A stretch of 64,000 nt of DNA from Chrysolina oricalcia (Eukaryota > Arthropoda > Insecta > Coleoptera > Chrysomelidae), in contig OX101813.2 in the NCBI GenBank assembly GCA_944452925.2, positions 73,071,883 to 73,135,882 of the forward strand, read 5' to 3'. The notes under the pieces are model-generated. The model saw nothing but the letters and a program-made list of their open reading frames with translations. It did no database searches and was not told where the DNA came from. Positions 1 through 10,902 of this stretch are shown here, piece after piece. How positions within the stretch are numbered: position 1 is the stretch's first letter; each line of letters starts with the position of its first letter. A program made the position numbers and the translations under genes.

Positions 1-131
1 TTTAGGAAATGCATCAGTGTGAAATAATTATAATACACCCGATGAGTAACTTCCTAAGAGAAATTTTGAGAATTATTCAGTACAATGTACAACCTAGGAG
101 ACTTGATGAATTCAACCTTCTTTTGTTTCAG

Positions 132-263
132 GGTGTCATTTGGCAGCTCGAAAGGGTCCATGGTGGAGACGCTCATATTCGAGAGTCCTGTTCAGGAGGA
201 AAGTGAGCCTAGCCCTATACCCGAGAATTGTAGCCCTTTTCCATTGGATCATGACCAAACCGA
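132..263 (+). CDS. Internal coding exon of an unidentified host gene
   Basis: Bounded by a pyrimidine-rich acceptor (TTTGTTTCAG, ending at 131) and a consensus donor (GA|GTGAGT at 264). One base completes an upstream codon, 43 codons follow, then two bases (GA) carry over. The peptide begins VSFGSSKGSMVETL and is acidic and Ser/Pro/Glu-rich, as in a disordered region. I do not recognise the family. The two-base overhang plus the first base of the exon at 53235 forms GAA (Glu), and the frame stays open across that exon, so both very probably belong to one gene. Bases 1-131 look like the end of the preceding intron. The ATG-initiated reading across the acceptor (from 85) is intronic. Splicing is inferred from signals and phase only. 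Confidence 0.7.
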
Positions 264-1798
264 GTGAGTCTTTCATCAATATTTGAGTGTTATCGACCCA
301 TTCCGATTTTAGATTTGGGGTGGTTAGGCTAAAGCCAAACGCGATATACTTTCACGATAACTTGAAGCTATTTATAAAGTTTCTTTTTTCAATGTTGGAC
401 GAGTTGAATTCATATTCATTATTTTCAATATTTTTCCCTGTTCAATAAGGAAAATGGCACTTCATACCATTTATGAATAATTTTCAAAATCGACCCATAT
501 GAAGTCCTGATACAATGTCGATGTCCAAATTTACTAATGCCAATTCTACGGTATAAAAGTTTCCCGTGACAGTGAATTTTCTGTCAATTTTTGTTTTTGT
601 ATTTCGTACACTGGCCATAAAAATAGATCTATGATCTTCTAAATCTGTAATTTGCACCCAAAATGCCCAGTATCGAAGCAACTTAAAATAAATTATATAA
701 TGATAAAAACGATAATTCAATCGTTTTGAGATCGATCTACCTTTGTCGCCAGATATTTCTCATCAGGATCTTCATTTATAAAATTATTAAGTTGTTCTGG
801 CGTAAATGTTTATGCATTTTTAGCTACATGTTTCTCGGATTGACGTTTAAGAAACGCACGTAATTTTAAATAATTCTCTATATTGATTCCATCATTCATT
901 TTGAGTGTGCTTCTTAGCATGGAGTAGAGAGTCCATAGTGCTAAGTTCAGTAAAACATGCCAAAAGTACATTTTCTATAAACGATGACCAATTTTCTTAC
1001 TTCTACACCAATCTTGAAAATTTTTGTATACACCTTTGTATTTGTTTTGTGATGGTTGGATGGAAGAGCAAGATCTGGCTGAGTCACTTGTGACCCAGTC
1101 AGAAATTGAATCCCGCCAATTGATAGGACTGATGATTTTCTCATTATTTTGTATTTTACTGTTATTTCTTACCTATCAATAAATTCGATTGTTATTATTA
1201 TTATTATTTTTCGGGCAATTAATTCTGTATGGTAACATTAGCTATTTGTCTTATTTCTGGAGGTGTACATAATAATTCATCTTCACAATAATAAGAATTC
1301 GGTATTACTTTAATTTGTAAACGTCAAAATTAATCAAGTGACATTACTCCCCATCCGTCCTGTGCTTGTACAGATATATAGAGTACAGAGTAAATACCAC
1401 CAAGAATTTCCGATTTATTATAGTAAAAGCAATTTGAATATATAATTCAATAGGAGTAGATAAATTAATATTTCGTTTGTGACTTTTTATTGGCCATAAT
1501 TCTGCATGCCATTCTAGCTACTATGATATATCATTGAATGAGAAATGAAAAGTAATGAACAAAAACAAAAGTGACGTTGAAATTTGAAAAACAAAAGTTA
1601 GGAGTGGTTCATCGGGGGTTATTTGCCAGGGGGTGGATTTTGCTATGCTGCTACAAGCAAATAACTAAAATATCTGCTGGCCTAAGAGCTCTGGGACACC
1701 CGGTATACTTTCACGTCTGATAACCTTTTGAAATATCATCAATTATTCCATCCTCATCAGTTTCGTCAAGTTTCGGTCCTCATATTTTAATTATGGTA
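264..1798. other. Gene-free stretch
   Basis: AT-rich sequence without a recognisable gene. Around 1160-1210 an AATAAA-containing sequence runs into (TTA)n, which resembles the 3' tail of a plus-strand non-LTR retrotransposon. No coding part of it is recognisable upstream. Confidence 0.4.
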
Positions 1799-1880
1799 AT
1801 CGATATCTCAGTATGAATGAAAAAAGAAAAGGGGCCGTAGACTGACCCTTGAGGAACACTGAAGTCAGTTCTTAACAGAG
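1799..1880 (-). pseudogene. LINE reverse transcriptase fragment
   Basis: The minus strand reads SVPQGSVYGPFSFF, matching the RT block usually seen as GVPQGSVLGPLLF in jockey/CR1-type LINEs. Only this motif and a few flanking residues survive. It is a short, old, truncated copy. Confidence 0.55.
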
Positions 1881-2269
1881 TCAATGTGTATAATGGTATA
1901 AAGATTAAAAGTTATCCTTATACAATGATTAAATGAGACAGGAATATTGTTCGAGCTATTCGACCCCGCCAGAAACCATCCTGGGAATTTAGGTGGAGTA
2001 TTCTGATCGGGAAGGAAAATTCGGGACACTAGAGCAATGATTCACTCAGTACGCACATAAAGTTGTTAATCAAGTTTGTTTATACACTACTTAACGAATG
2101 GCTTCATAAATAATTGGATGCGCTCCTGTTTGTTTTGTGTACATCGCAATTTAAATGCGCAAAATGCTAACCTTCACCTTATTCCATTTCCTCTGGATGC
2201 GGCGTTGCCAGTTCACGATATCGGAATTCCCCTCCAGTGCACTAGACATGGTCCTGGACTTGTGTAGAT

Positions 2270-4285
2270 TCATCGTTCACAACACCTTCCATATTTTCGA
2301 AAGTGTTGCGATTTCCGATATTTTGGGAACTGTAGTGAGCAGATTCTTCGTTCACAACACTTTCCAAAAAATGCCGATATTTTGGAAATTGTAATGAACT
2401 TCATTCAACATTCTTTCGAGCGGACTTGTATAGATTCTTCGTTCACAACACTTTCCATCTTTTGGAAAGTGTTGCGAATGCCGATATTTTGGAAAGTGTA
2501 GTGAACTTCATTCAACATACTTTCGAGCGGACTTGTGTAGATTCTCCGTTTACAACACCATCCATTCTTTGGAAAGTGTTGCGAATTTCCATACGTTGGC
2601 CATACTTTCCAGTGGACTCGTGTAGATTTTTCGTTCACAATACCTTTCATCTTTTGGAAAGTGTTGCGAATTTCGGTATTTTGGGCCACACGTTCCAGTG
2701 GACTCGTGTAGAATTTTCGTTCACAACACCATCCACCTTTTGGAAAGTGTTGTGAATTTCCATATTTTGGAAAGTGTAGTGAATTTCATGTGTTACACTT
2801 TGAAGCGTACTGTAGCAGATTTTTCGTTCACAACTCTTTACATTTTTTGGAAAGTGTTGCGAATTTCGTTATTTTGGAAAGTGTAGTGAATTTCATTTAC
2901 CACACTTTGAAGTGGACTTGTGCAGATTTTTCTTTTCATTTGTCTTCCGACCTTTGGAAAATGTTGCAAATTTGGATACTTTGTTCATCACAAATTCAAG
3001 TGGATTTGTGCAGATTTTTCGTTCACAACACCAATTTTTGGAAAGTGTTGTGAATTTTTGTATTTTCGGAAGTGTAGTGAATTTTATTCGCCACACTTTC
3101 AAGCAGATGCTTCGTTCGCAACACTTTCCATTTTTTGGAAAGTGTTGCGAATGGAAAGTGTTGCGAATGCCGATAATTTGGGAAGTGTAGTGAACTTCAT
3201 TCAACATACTTTCGAGCGGACTTGTGTTGATTCTATGTTCACAACACCGTCCGTTCTTTGGAAAGTGTTGCGAATTTCGTTATTTTGGGCCACACGTTCC
3301 AGTGGACTCGTGCAGATTTTTCGTTCACAACACCTTCCATCTTTTGGAAAGGGTTGCGAATTTCGTTATTTTGGAAAGTTTTGTGAATTTCGAGCTGACT
3401 TGCGTAGATTCTTCTTTTACAACACCATCCATTCTTTGGAGAGTGTTGCGAATTTCGATATTTTGGCCATACGTTCCAGTGGACTCGTGCAGATTTTTCG
3501 TTCACAATACCTTTCATATTTTGGAAAGTGTAGTGAATTTCATGTGTTACACTTTGAAACGTACTCTAGCAGATTTTTCGTTCACAACTCTTTACATTTT
3601 TTGGAAAGTGTTGCGAATTTCGTTATTTTGGAAAGTGTAGTGAATTTCATTTACCACACTTTGAAGTGGACTTGTGCAGATTTTTCTTTTCATTTGTCTT
3701 CCATCACAAATTCAACTTGATTTGTGCAGAGTTTTCGTTCTCAACACCTTCCAATTTTTGGAAAGCGTTGTGAATTTCAATATTTTGGAAAGTGTAGTGA
3801 ATTTCATTCGCCACACTTTCAAGTGGACTCTAGCAGATGCTTCGTTCACAACACTTTCCATTTTTTTGGAAAGTGTTGCGAATTTCGATATATTGGGAAA
3901 TATAGTGAATTTCATTTACCGCACTTGGACTTTTACAGATTTTTCATTTGTCTTCCGTCTTTTGGAAAGTGTTGCGAATTTCGATACTTCATTCATCCAT
4001 TTTTTGGAAAGTGTTGCGAATGGAAAGTGTTTTTTTGGAAAGTGTTGCGAATTCCGATATTTTGGTAAGTGTAGTGGATTTCATTCACCACACTTTCAAG
4101 TGGACTTGTGCAGATTTTTCGTTTATCTTTCATTCTTTGGAAAGTGTTGCGAATTTGGAAATTGTTATGAACTTCATCTTGCACTTTCGAGTGGACTCGT
4201 ACAAATGTTTCGTTCATAACACTTTCTATCTTTTGGAAAGTGTTGCGAATTCCAATATTTTGGGAAATGCAGTGAATTTTATTCT
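2270..4285 (+). repeat. Minisatellite array, ~85-110-bp hairpin monomers
   Basis: About twenty degenerate copies of a monomer that I align at roughly 108 bp, with shorter ~85-bp variants. Each copy holds TTCGTTCACAACAC, a TTTTGGAAAGTG box and TGTAGTGAATTTCATT. AACACTTTCC and GGAAAGTGTT face each other inside most monomers, so each can fold into a hairpin. Long open frames through the array (up to 266 codons, 2920-3720) are repetitive translations of the monomer and are not credible genes. The array ends abruptly near 4285. Confidence 0.9.
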
Positions 4286-4835
4286 ATATGTACTCTACTA
4301 CACTACATACACTCTATATACACACTATTATAGAGACACATTTGTACAATCCCACTGCACACCCGCAATGAATCTCCGGATAATTATCACACTTCGGCAA
4401 CGTAGCGTTTCCGCCCGTTCGAACACCATCCGGTGTCCCGATCTATGAGATGTTCATTCAACCTCTCAACACCTTGCCACACTGTTCCGTATTACAGTTA
4501 CCCACTTTCCGAGGTTACCGACATAGCGGGAAGCGCCATGTGTTAGGAATATAAACTAAATCAAACCTTCCGCGGCAGGCGTGGCTAATGGGTTTGCGCT
4601 GTTGCCGGATGGATCGGTTTATACCGAGACAGGGGAAATTTTGTTTACATCGCAGTTTACCTGACTTTCTCCTGTTTATTAACCTGATTACCTTTCTCTG
4701 TTTTTATTGTATTTTATATGTATGATCATGAGTTAATAAACATTATTATTATTCTTGTTTCTGGAAAAAATAATCATATTTAAATGTTCTAAAGTTTATA
4801 AATTTAAAAACATCAACCTTTTTTATATCTTACAG
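4286..4835. other. Unclassified, partly GC-richer repeat-like stretch
   Basis: The segment 4340-4640 is more GC-rich than its surroundings and has no open frame of note. It is followed at 4735-4755 by a TAATAAA-(ATT)n tail like a non-LTR 3' end. I cannot classify it further. Confidence 0.3.
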
Positions 4836-4875
4836 TGTCCTGAAGATGTCAGAATAAACTGACGAAACGTTGGCT
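4836..4875 (+). ncRNA. Hammerhead-type ribozyme motif (family F)
   Basis: The core CUGAAGA (consensus CUGANGA) is followed by stem II GUCAG/CUGAC, a perfect 5 bp, then GAAA and CGUU. Stem III is only the self-complementary AACGUU, an arrangement expected to work as a dimer. Stem I is weak (three pairs). It lies at a PLE-like end just upstream of the inverted pair at 4998-5945. Confidence 0.5.
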
Positions 4876-5200
4876 GAAAAGAAATAGAGTTTTCTTTAAT
4901 TCAAGACCTCAAACCCAAAAAAAAACACATATCAGTCATCATAGGAAAAGGTCTTTAAAACTTGCAAAATAAAACTTGCAAATTATTATTATTATTTTAG
5001 GCATAAGATGTCTGGAGGACTGTTCATTGCTAATATCCTATACAATAGGAAAAGTTGGGTCAAAAATCCATCAGAAAACAACTACTTTCCTGGCTAATGC
5101 CACGACGAACATTGAAATTTCCGTGCAGAGTTCCTACAAGGTTACCTCTGCAATTGCTTGTTGCATGGAAATGTTCATCGAAACATTCGGACCACCTATA

Positions 5201-5794
5201 CAGGGTGTTTCTTAAGTACGTGTAGAAAATTCAGGAGCATGTTGCTGACGTCAAAATAAGAAAAAAAGTTGTCATAAACACATGTCCGCAAGTTATTCGT
5301 TTCTAAGATACAGAGTGTCAAAGTTTAATTCTTATATTGTTTTTTTGTGAATAAATTCCAAAATATTTGTGATATTTGAGTAAAGTTTGGTATCTGGCAT
5401 GATTTTTCAATGACAAAATCAAATTTTATGTCAATTGTGAAAAAACAAATTTCTGATTGAATTTATTTTTAATTAAAAAATCTTGTCATTCAAAATCACT
5501 TGCATCGATTATTTCAAATCTCAATAACTCGAAAACAGTTTCTTTCAGTGACCTCTACCAAGAATATATTTTTTAAACAAACTAAATAATAAATTTTCCC
5601 AGACACCAAACTTTGCCCAAATATCAAAATTATTTTGAAATTATTCACAAAAAATAAAAATCAGAATTCAACTTTGACACTCTGTATCTCAGAAATGAAT
5701 AATTTGCGGACATATGTTTATAGGAACTTTTCTTCTTATTTTGATGTCAGCAATACGCTCCTAAATTTTCTACACGTACTTAAGAAACACCCTG
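5201..5794. mobile_element. Foldback MITE with TA target duplication
   Basis: The ends CAGGGTGTTTCTTAAGTACG and its inverted copy are flanked by TA. Inverted similarity extends about 200 bp inward on each side (for example GATACAGAGTGTCAAAGTT facing AACTTTGACACTCTGTATC). It has no open frame and is therefore non-autonomous, Tc1/mariner-like by its TA duplication. Confidence 0.8.
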
Positions 5795-5796
5795 TA

Positions 5797-5832
5797 TATT
5801 GATTTCGGGGTGTTGCCCCTCATCAGTATAGG
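5797..5832 (-). ncRNA. Hammerhead ribozyme (family A), split by MITE insertion
   Basis: On the minus strand: CCUAUA, CUGAUGA, stem II GGGG/CCCC with loop CAACA, GAAA, then UCAAUA. The partner strand of stem I (UAUAGG on the minus strand) is the CCTATA at 5195-5200, on the far side of the MITE at 5201-5794. Stem III would be two pairs and the cleavage triplet AUA. Confidence 0.6.
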
Positions 5833-6245
5833 GTAGGTCTAGCAGTCAATAACTAATGACTGCAACCAATGAATCGATAACCAAATCCATTTCAATACCG
5901 ATATAGGATACTAGCAATGAGCAGTCCTCCGTACATCTTATGCCTCAAGGCATAAGCTCATTGTGAACTACAGTTTTTTTCTCCGTATTATCATTATTAT
6001 ATATTATATTCAATATACACTGCGGCTTTTTTTAGTACACCCCCTGTTAACTTTTGAAAGGTTTGACATACAAAGATGAAACAAACAGTGTTTTGAACGG
6101 TATCACCGATACTGCTTTTTGAAACAAAATAAATTTTTATTGCATGAAAGAAGGAGGGGCACATCAAATAAAAAATTTCAAATTGCATGGGGGGTCAAGT
6201 GACACATCGTTAAAAAGAGAATTCAATTATCTTTTCAACCATCGG

Positions 6246-6664
6246 AAGTTTTTTAGGATTTTGATGATTTTTTCTTTACCTTATTCACAAAACGACCCGT
6301 TGGAATACACACCTTTGGTAAAATGCCAAAAGTTATTGCCACTTTTTTGAATTTACCTCACTCTGAAGAATATACCGGACATTGTTTTCGGCGATCGTCT
6401 GCTTCATTTTTGGCTGATTCTGGAGCTGATCTGTGTACCGTGAAACGCCATGGCGGATGGAAAAGCAATACTGTTGCTGAAGGTTACATCGAAAATTCGA
6501 AAGAGCAAAAGAAAAAAATATCAGAAGCAATTTTTGGTGCCAACAACCAAACAGGATTACAAGTTTACCAAAAATCATCAACTACTGATGTAAAAACTCT
6601 AGAATCCATTGGAATTAATATTGCAAATTGTATTAATTGCTCTTTTACCATTTATAATAAATAG
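6246..6664 (+). pseudogene. Tyrosine recombinase (Crypton/DIRS-type) C-terminal remnant
   Basis: The frame reads TKRPVGIHTFGKMPK, then TGHCFRRSSASFLADSGAD, KRHGGWKSNTVAEGYIENS and about 50 further residues to a TAA at 6662-6664. H-C-F-R-R supplies the HxxR catalytic pair, RHGGW the downstream His/Trp box, and the Tyr of EGYI is the likely nucleophile. The first catalytic Arg and all N-terminal parts are absent. The frame is closed by a TAG just upstream (6254-6256), so this is a 5'-truncated copy. Crypton-type and DIRS/Ngaro-type integrases both carry this C-terminal pattern, and I cannot separate them from the remnant. Flanking sequence shows no clear TIRs or split direct repeats. Confidence 0.7.
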
Positions 6665-7319
6665 TTTTGTACATAGTTATGCATTTTGAATAAACTTTTT
6701 TGATCTCACCATTACATATTTTTCCTATAGAATTTCATTATGGTACTAAGTACCATAATAAGCTTCCTTATGTCATCAAAATTGAGTGACATAACGTTGT
6801 CATTATGACATGCCATCAGATATATAAATTTAAAAAGGGTGGTAGTTGTCTTATTTTGTTTGATTTCATTAGTACGTCTTGTCACTATATGAGTAACCAA
6901 GAATCGTCCCTACAATCCAAAACAGTAAAAATATACAAGGTGTTCCATTTGGAATTCCCAAATTGGGGTCGTTTTCGGTGAAACCAGAAGTGATGGAAGA
7001 TTATGAAATATTGGAAAATTTTCAAATTCTTGAATCCAATACCCTTGCCAAGTTTGAATTTTGTACCCTTGGAACTCTGGATCGCATGCCTTGTCTAAAG
7101 ATTACGTCGACACCCGGTATTCGGTATTTTAGCAGAATTTGCTTCTGAATTTGCCAACCAGTTTCTGTCGCATTGTTTATTCACTGATTAAGTGATTAGA
7201 GTGAAAAGGTCGGCTAAGTCAGCAGTAAACATATAGATAGAAAAAGATAGTGGGTGTTCGGTGAAAAACGAAATGTTCACACTTGTTTCGGTAACTTGTT
7301 ATTTTTTATCACAGTAAGT
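6665..7319. other. Gene-free stretch
   Basis: AT-rich sequence after the recombinase remnant. I see no convincing gene; open frames are under 65 codons. Confidence 0.4.
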
Positions 7320-7575
7320 CTGTTAAGCATATCTTCGTAAATCTGCTTACGTCTTAACCCTTTTAATACAGGTACTTGATGATACTCCAATTTTTCGATT
7401 TTCACAATTTCGGTGGACACATTTTTTCTTTTAATTTATTACGTAACTCTGGTTCACTTTTTTGACGTCAAACTTTACACTGACACTTCTAATAAGTTAT
7501 TGTTCGTTGCTATGGTAACGCAATATTTTGTTTATGCAGGGAACTGGTCTAGGCTAACTAGATATCAATACATCC
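7320..7575 (-). mobile_element. 5' end of a mariner element (remnant)
   Basis: Nearly the same sequence lies at 17010-17230, the 5' end of the mariner on the minus strand there. On the minus strand it includes CAGATTTACGAAGATATGCT, encoding the N-terminal QIYEDML peptide of that transposase. The rest of the element is missing. Confidence 0.7.
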
Positions 7576-7589
7576 TCGTATGTCGAGCT

Positions 7590-8315
7590 TTCAAAACATT
7601 TTATTTTCTTCTTCAAGACGTAACTAAAAGTAGTTGATTCTTAAATATGTGATGGTATTACATAATTTGGGATACTTGTTCAACATGTTATAGATGAAGA
7701 CCATATAATTGACTACGACATTGCAAAAATTCTTAATAATGAACAATATCACAATAAGCGTCTCTTTCTTGAAATGGTTCATATAAATAATACAGATCAA
7801 ACGAAGAATAAAATAATGATCTAAGTACCATATCTGTTAAAAAAACACAAAGAGAATATCTCAGTCCTCCTTGAAACGATTATTTATATATTATTATACC
7901 TATAGTTATATACATTTTATATTTCTCACTCTATATCCCTCTCTTGTTGTCAAATTGTGACACCTATGTTTCTTTTTGTCTCTAATTTATTTTGAATTTC
8001 ATGTTAGTAGTGATCAATTTATGCACGCCTTCCTAAGAACTACACTTAAGACTATGAACTAACCTTAAGAATTATGTAGTCAACAAGTAGGGGTTATGAA
8101 CTCTTAGTTCTTAGGACTAGTTACATTTCCATAAACGTACGCACTGTTTCCTTATTGATGAATTTATAATATAATTTTAGGTTTGGGTTTAGTTCTTAGG
8201 AACGGATCGACCTTAAGTATCCCAAATTATGTAATACCAATACATATTTAAGAATCAACTTTTAGTTACGTCTTGAAAAAGAAAATAATTTTAAAAACGA
8301 ATAAATCTTCCTAAT
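7590..8315. mobile_element. Non-autonomous inverted-repeat element
   Basis: The arm AAGACGTAACTAAAAGTAGT plus ATTACATAATTTGGGATACTT (7615-7680) faces its inverted copy at 8212-8275. The arms are about 90 bp and imperfect. The middle is anonymous AT-rich DNA with further short inverted pieces (TTCTTAGGA and similar). Exact boundaries and target duplication are not resolved. Confidence 0.5.
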
Positions 8316-8334
8316 TAGTCTACCTTCGAATGCT

Positions 8335-8640
8335 TTCCACTAATTTGTAAATATCTATCTTTCATTTATAAATAGAAAAGTTATTGGGTATAGCCCTCAA
8401 ATTGTTGTGCAACCGTAGACACGTGTTTTGAGCTTAAGCTCTCATCAGTACTGTAAAATCAAGTGCGAAGATGTACAACACTTGGATGTAAAAATAGAGA
8501 CAAAGGAAGTCAACAAGAGGAAGCCAACCACACATTTTTGGCTTCGGTTAGAAGACCTTGAGCTTTCAGGGCAACAACTAACGTCGCTACGGAGGTAGGA
8601 TTGTCACGCTGGTATCTTTAGCATCAACAAACAAATGATC
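8335..8640 (-). mobile_element. Diverged copy of the 309-bp hammerhead unit (family D)
   Basis: Aligns through almost its whole length to the units at 12550-12860: AAAAGTTATTGGGTAT, the ribozyme, GTACAACACTTGGATGTAAA, AGGAAGCCAACCACACAT and GGCAACAACTAACGTCGC. It carries several substitutions, including one in the ribozyme core, so it is an older copy. Confidence 0.75.
8412..8454 (-). ncRNA. Hammerhead ribozyme relic (family D, core mutated)
   Basis: Same layout as the intact copy at 12592-12634, but the GAAA box is AAAA (G12 to A), and stem I has one mismatch (ACAGUA against UACGGU). Both changes should abolish or greatly reduce cleavage. Confidence 0.7.
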
Positions 8641-8882
8641 AGTCCTTCAAAAAATTTTCGTGTCAAGTTTTTCGTTTTCTATTTTTCCATTTTAATTATG
8701 TACTTTCAACATCGAAGAAAACCTCACATTGCACAGTATGTTATACCTTTTTTAACTTTATACATGTGTTCATATAATTATATTGTAGCCCTCGATAAAG
8801 CAAATAAAAATTTGCGAAAGCTCGGGTAGCAAAAAAGAGTATATTTCTTTTCCCAGACCGAATCCCCGATAGAAGCAAGTTT

Positions 8883-8884
<2 letters not shown>

Positions 8885-8939
<55 letters not shown>
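8885..8939. repeat. (TA)n microsatellite
   Basis: About 27 TA units abutting the left arm of the palindromic unit at 8937-9995. Confidence 0.95.
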
Positions 8940-8942
<3 letters not shown>

Positions 8943-9173
8943 CCAGTGACTGTAAAACAGTCGAAAACAATCCTTTAGGAACTCACTATACCTTTGTATA
9001 GATTGTATGGCATATGTCCGACAGAAAACAACTACTTCTCTGGCTAATACCTCGACAGATATTGAATTATATCTGTCAGACATATGTGCAAAGATCCTTA
9101 CTTTGAAGGAACAACTTTGCAAGAGCTCTCAGAGACAGACAGCAGGACACCGCCTGATCCAAACAAGGAACCA

Positions 9174-9215
9174 ACTGCAGACCGGTTTCGGGATGAAGTC
9201 CCTCATCAGTGCAGT
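9174..9215 (-). ncRNA. Hammerhead ribozyme (family C, left arm)
   Basis: Minus strand: stem I ACUGCA/UGCAGU (6 of 6 pairs), CUGAUGA, stem II GGGA/UCCC with loop CUUCA, GAAA, stem III CC/GG and cleavage triplet GUC. All core positions are intact. Confidence 0.88.
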
Positions 9216-9716
9216 CCTGGTTATCACGGTTGTATACACGCGGGGGCCCGGTGCCCGTCATCGTTCGCCGGGATGAACACTGCAATCGCTTACAGTATCC
9301 ACCACGGCAACAGATTAGAGAGCGCTCCAGAAGGACATTTCGGATGCGAAATGGTATATGCTGAATACTTGTTTCAAGGAGCAATAAATGTTCCAGTGAC
9401 TGTAAAACAGTATAATTCAATATCTGTCGAGGTATTAGCCAGAGAAGTAGTTGTTTTCTGTCGGACATATGCCATACAATCTATACAAAGGTATAGTGAG
9501 TTCCTAAAGGATTGTTTTCGACTGTTTTACAGTCACTGGAACATTTATTGCTCCTTGAAACAAGTATTCAGCATATACCATTTCGCATCCGAAATGTCCT
9601 TCTGGAGCGCTCTCTAATCTGTTGCCGTGGTGGATACTGTAAGCGATTGCAGTGTTCATCCCGGCGAACGATGACGGGCACCGGGCCCCCGCGTGTATAC
9701 AACCGTGATAACCAGG

Positions 9717-9758
9717 ACTGCACTGATGAGGGACTTCATCCCGAAACCGGTCTGCAGT
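9717..9758 (+). ncRNA. Hammerhead ribozyme (family C, right arm)
   Basis: Exact inverted copy of the ribozyme at 9174-9215, with the same perfect stem I and intact core, on the plus strand. Confidence 0.88.
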
Positions 9759-9989
9759 TGGTTCCTTGTTTGGATCAGGCGGTGTCCTGCTGTCTGTCTC
9801 TGAGAGCTCTTGCAAAGTTGTTCCTTCAAAGTAAGGATCTTTGCACATATGTCTGACAGATATAATTCAATATCTGTCGAGGTATTAGCCAGAGAAGTAG
9901 TTGTTTTCTGTCGGACATATGCCATACAATCTATACAAAGGTATAGTGAGTTCCTAAAGGATTGTTTTCGACTGTTTTACAGTCACTGG

Positions 9990-9991
<2 letters not shown>

Positions 9992-10078
<87 letters not shown>
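9992..10078. repeat. (TA)n microsatellite
   Basis: About 42 TA units with one AAAT interruption, abutting the right arm of the palindrome. Confidence 0.95.
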
Positions 10079-10080
<2 letters not shown>

Positions 10081-10902
10081 CCCCTCGATATATCCATATA
10101 TCTATCTTTCTATAGCTTTATTTCGTTCTCTCAAGATCCAGCGGCTTCTATCACTAAACCGCGAATAAACCACATCAATCAAAGCACGAAAATTGATACA
10201 TCTCGCATTATCGTCGAAACTACTTAGCAGATTGAGCTCGTTTCCTACAATCGATCCTTCGCATTATAACTGGGAGTATGTCTCCGAGAGAATTGCAGTA
10301 ATTGGCACGATGGCACGAATACAAAACGGGGGTAGAAGAACAGGACAAAGCTGACACACCCCGCTGCACCGGGGCGATTCACCGTGCCAAAGCTGTTGGA
10401 AAACAGTCATCAAGTTGTTTGTGTTCTCCACGCCTGCTTATTTCACAAGATAGAAACTCAGTTGATGAATATCATATGCATTGATGATGCATTTTTAGTG
10501 ACGTTGGAAAATGTTAATACTAAGATTGACTGTGTAATAATTTATTTTTCACTTGTCCGATACTGCTTCATAATACCTTGGCAACGGTTGCTATTAAAAA
10601 TAAATTCATCATTACAACTTTATACAGATCACCAAACTATAGTCTTCCAGAGTTTAATAAAAATCTATGAAAAAAATTGATAACACAGGTATATCTCTGT
10701 TTTTGGGCAATATTGATGTTGATTTATACAGTGTCCGCCAAATTGTTGGAACCATATGGGAAACTTTTGAATCAATAGTTTCCCAGAAAATTTAATTCTT
10801 CATAAAAGTTGGTGCATTCAGTTATTCTAAGTACGCGCATATCAGTTATTGCCAGTGGCATGCGGCTAAGTGGGAAATGGCCGATATTCTAAATTCACTA
10901 TA
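10079..10902. other. Gene-free stretch with a mariner-type end
   Basis: No gene seen. At 10728-10765, TACAGTGTCCGCCAAA followed by ACCATATGGGAAA resembles the terminus of the MITE at 27447 (CAGTGACCGCC, then ACCATATGGGAAA). This is probably a solo end of a related family. Confidence 0.45.

Larger units (their letters stand above)
4998..5945. mobile_element. PLE-type inverted-repeat unit interrupted by a MITE
   Basis: The outer arms are inverted copies: AGGCATAAGATGT near 5000 faces ACATCTTATGCCT near 5940, and GGAGGACTGTTCATTGCTA faces TAGCAATGAGCAGTCCTCC. The interior carries a hammerhead motif and the CAGAAAACAACTACTT segment shared with the units near 9020 and 41990. A 594-bp MITE sits inside. 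No coding capacity is seen. Confidence 0.6.
8937..9995. mobile_element. Large palindromic hammerhead unit (~475-bp arms)
   Basis: Bases 8937-9411 are an essentially perfect inverted copy of 9521-9995 (coordinate sum 18932), with a 109-base asymmetric loop. The loop is itself a piece of the arm. TGTTCCAGTGACTGTAAAAC bounds both outer ends and borders the loop. Each arm holds a hammerhead ribozyme, and both flanks are (TA)n. Open frames appear identically on both strands because of the palindrome and match no family I know. No RT or endonuclease is encoded, so the unit is a non-autonomous PLE derivative or a retrozyme-like element. Arm identity implies recent origin or gene conversion. Confidence 0.85.

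Noticed and set aside
2920..3720. 266-codon open frame
   Set aside because: It is a translation through the tandem minisatellite; all frames on both strands show similar repetitive peptides.
2270..4285. Possible CRISPR array
   Set aside because: The monomers are degenerate throughout with no unique spacers, and the genome is eukaryotic.
9007..9925. Several 89-177-codon frames on both strands
   Set aside because: They occur as identical mirror pairs because of the palindrome, have no recognisable domain and overlap the ribozymes.
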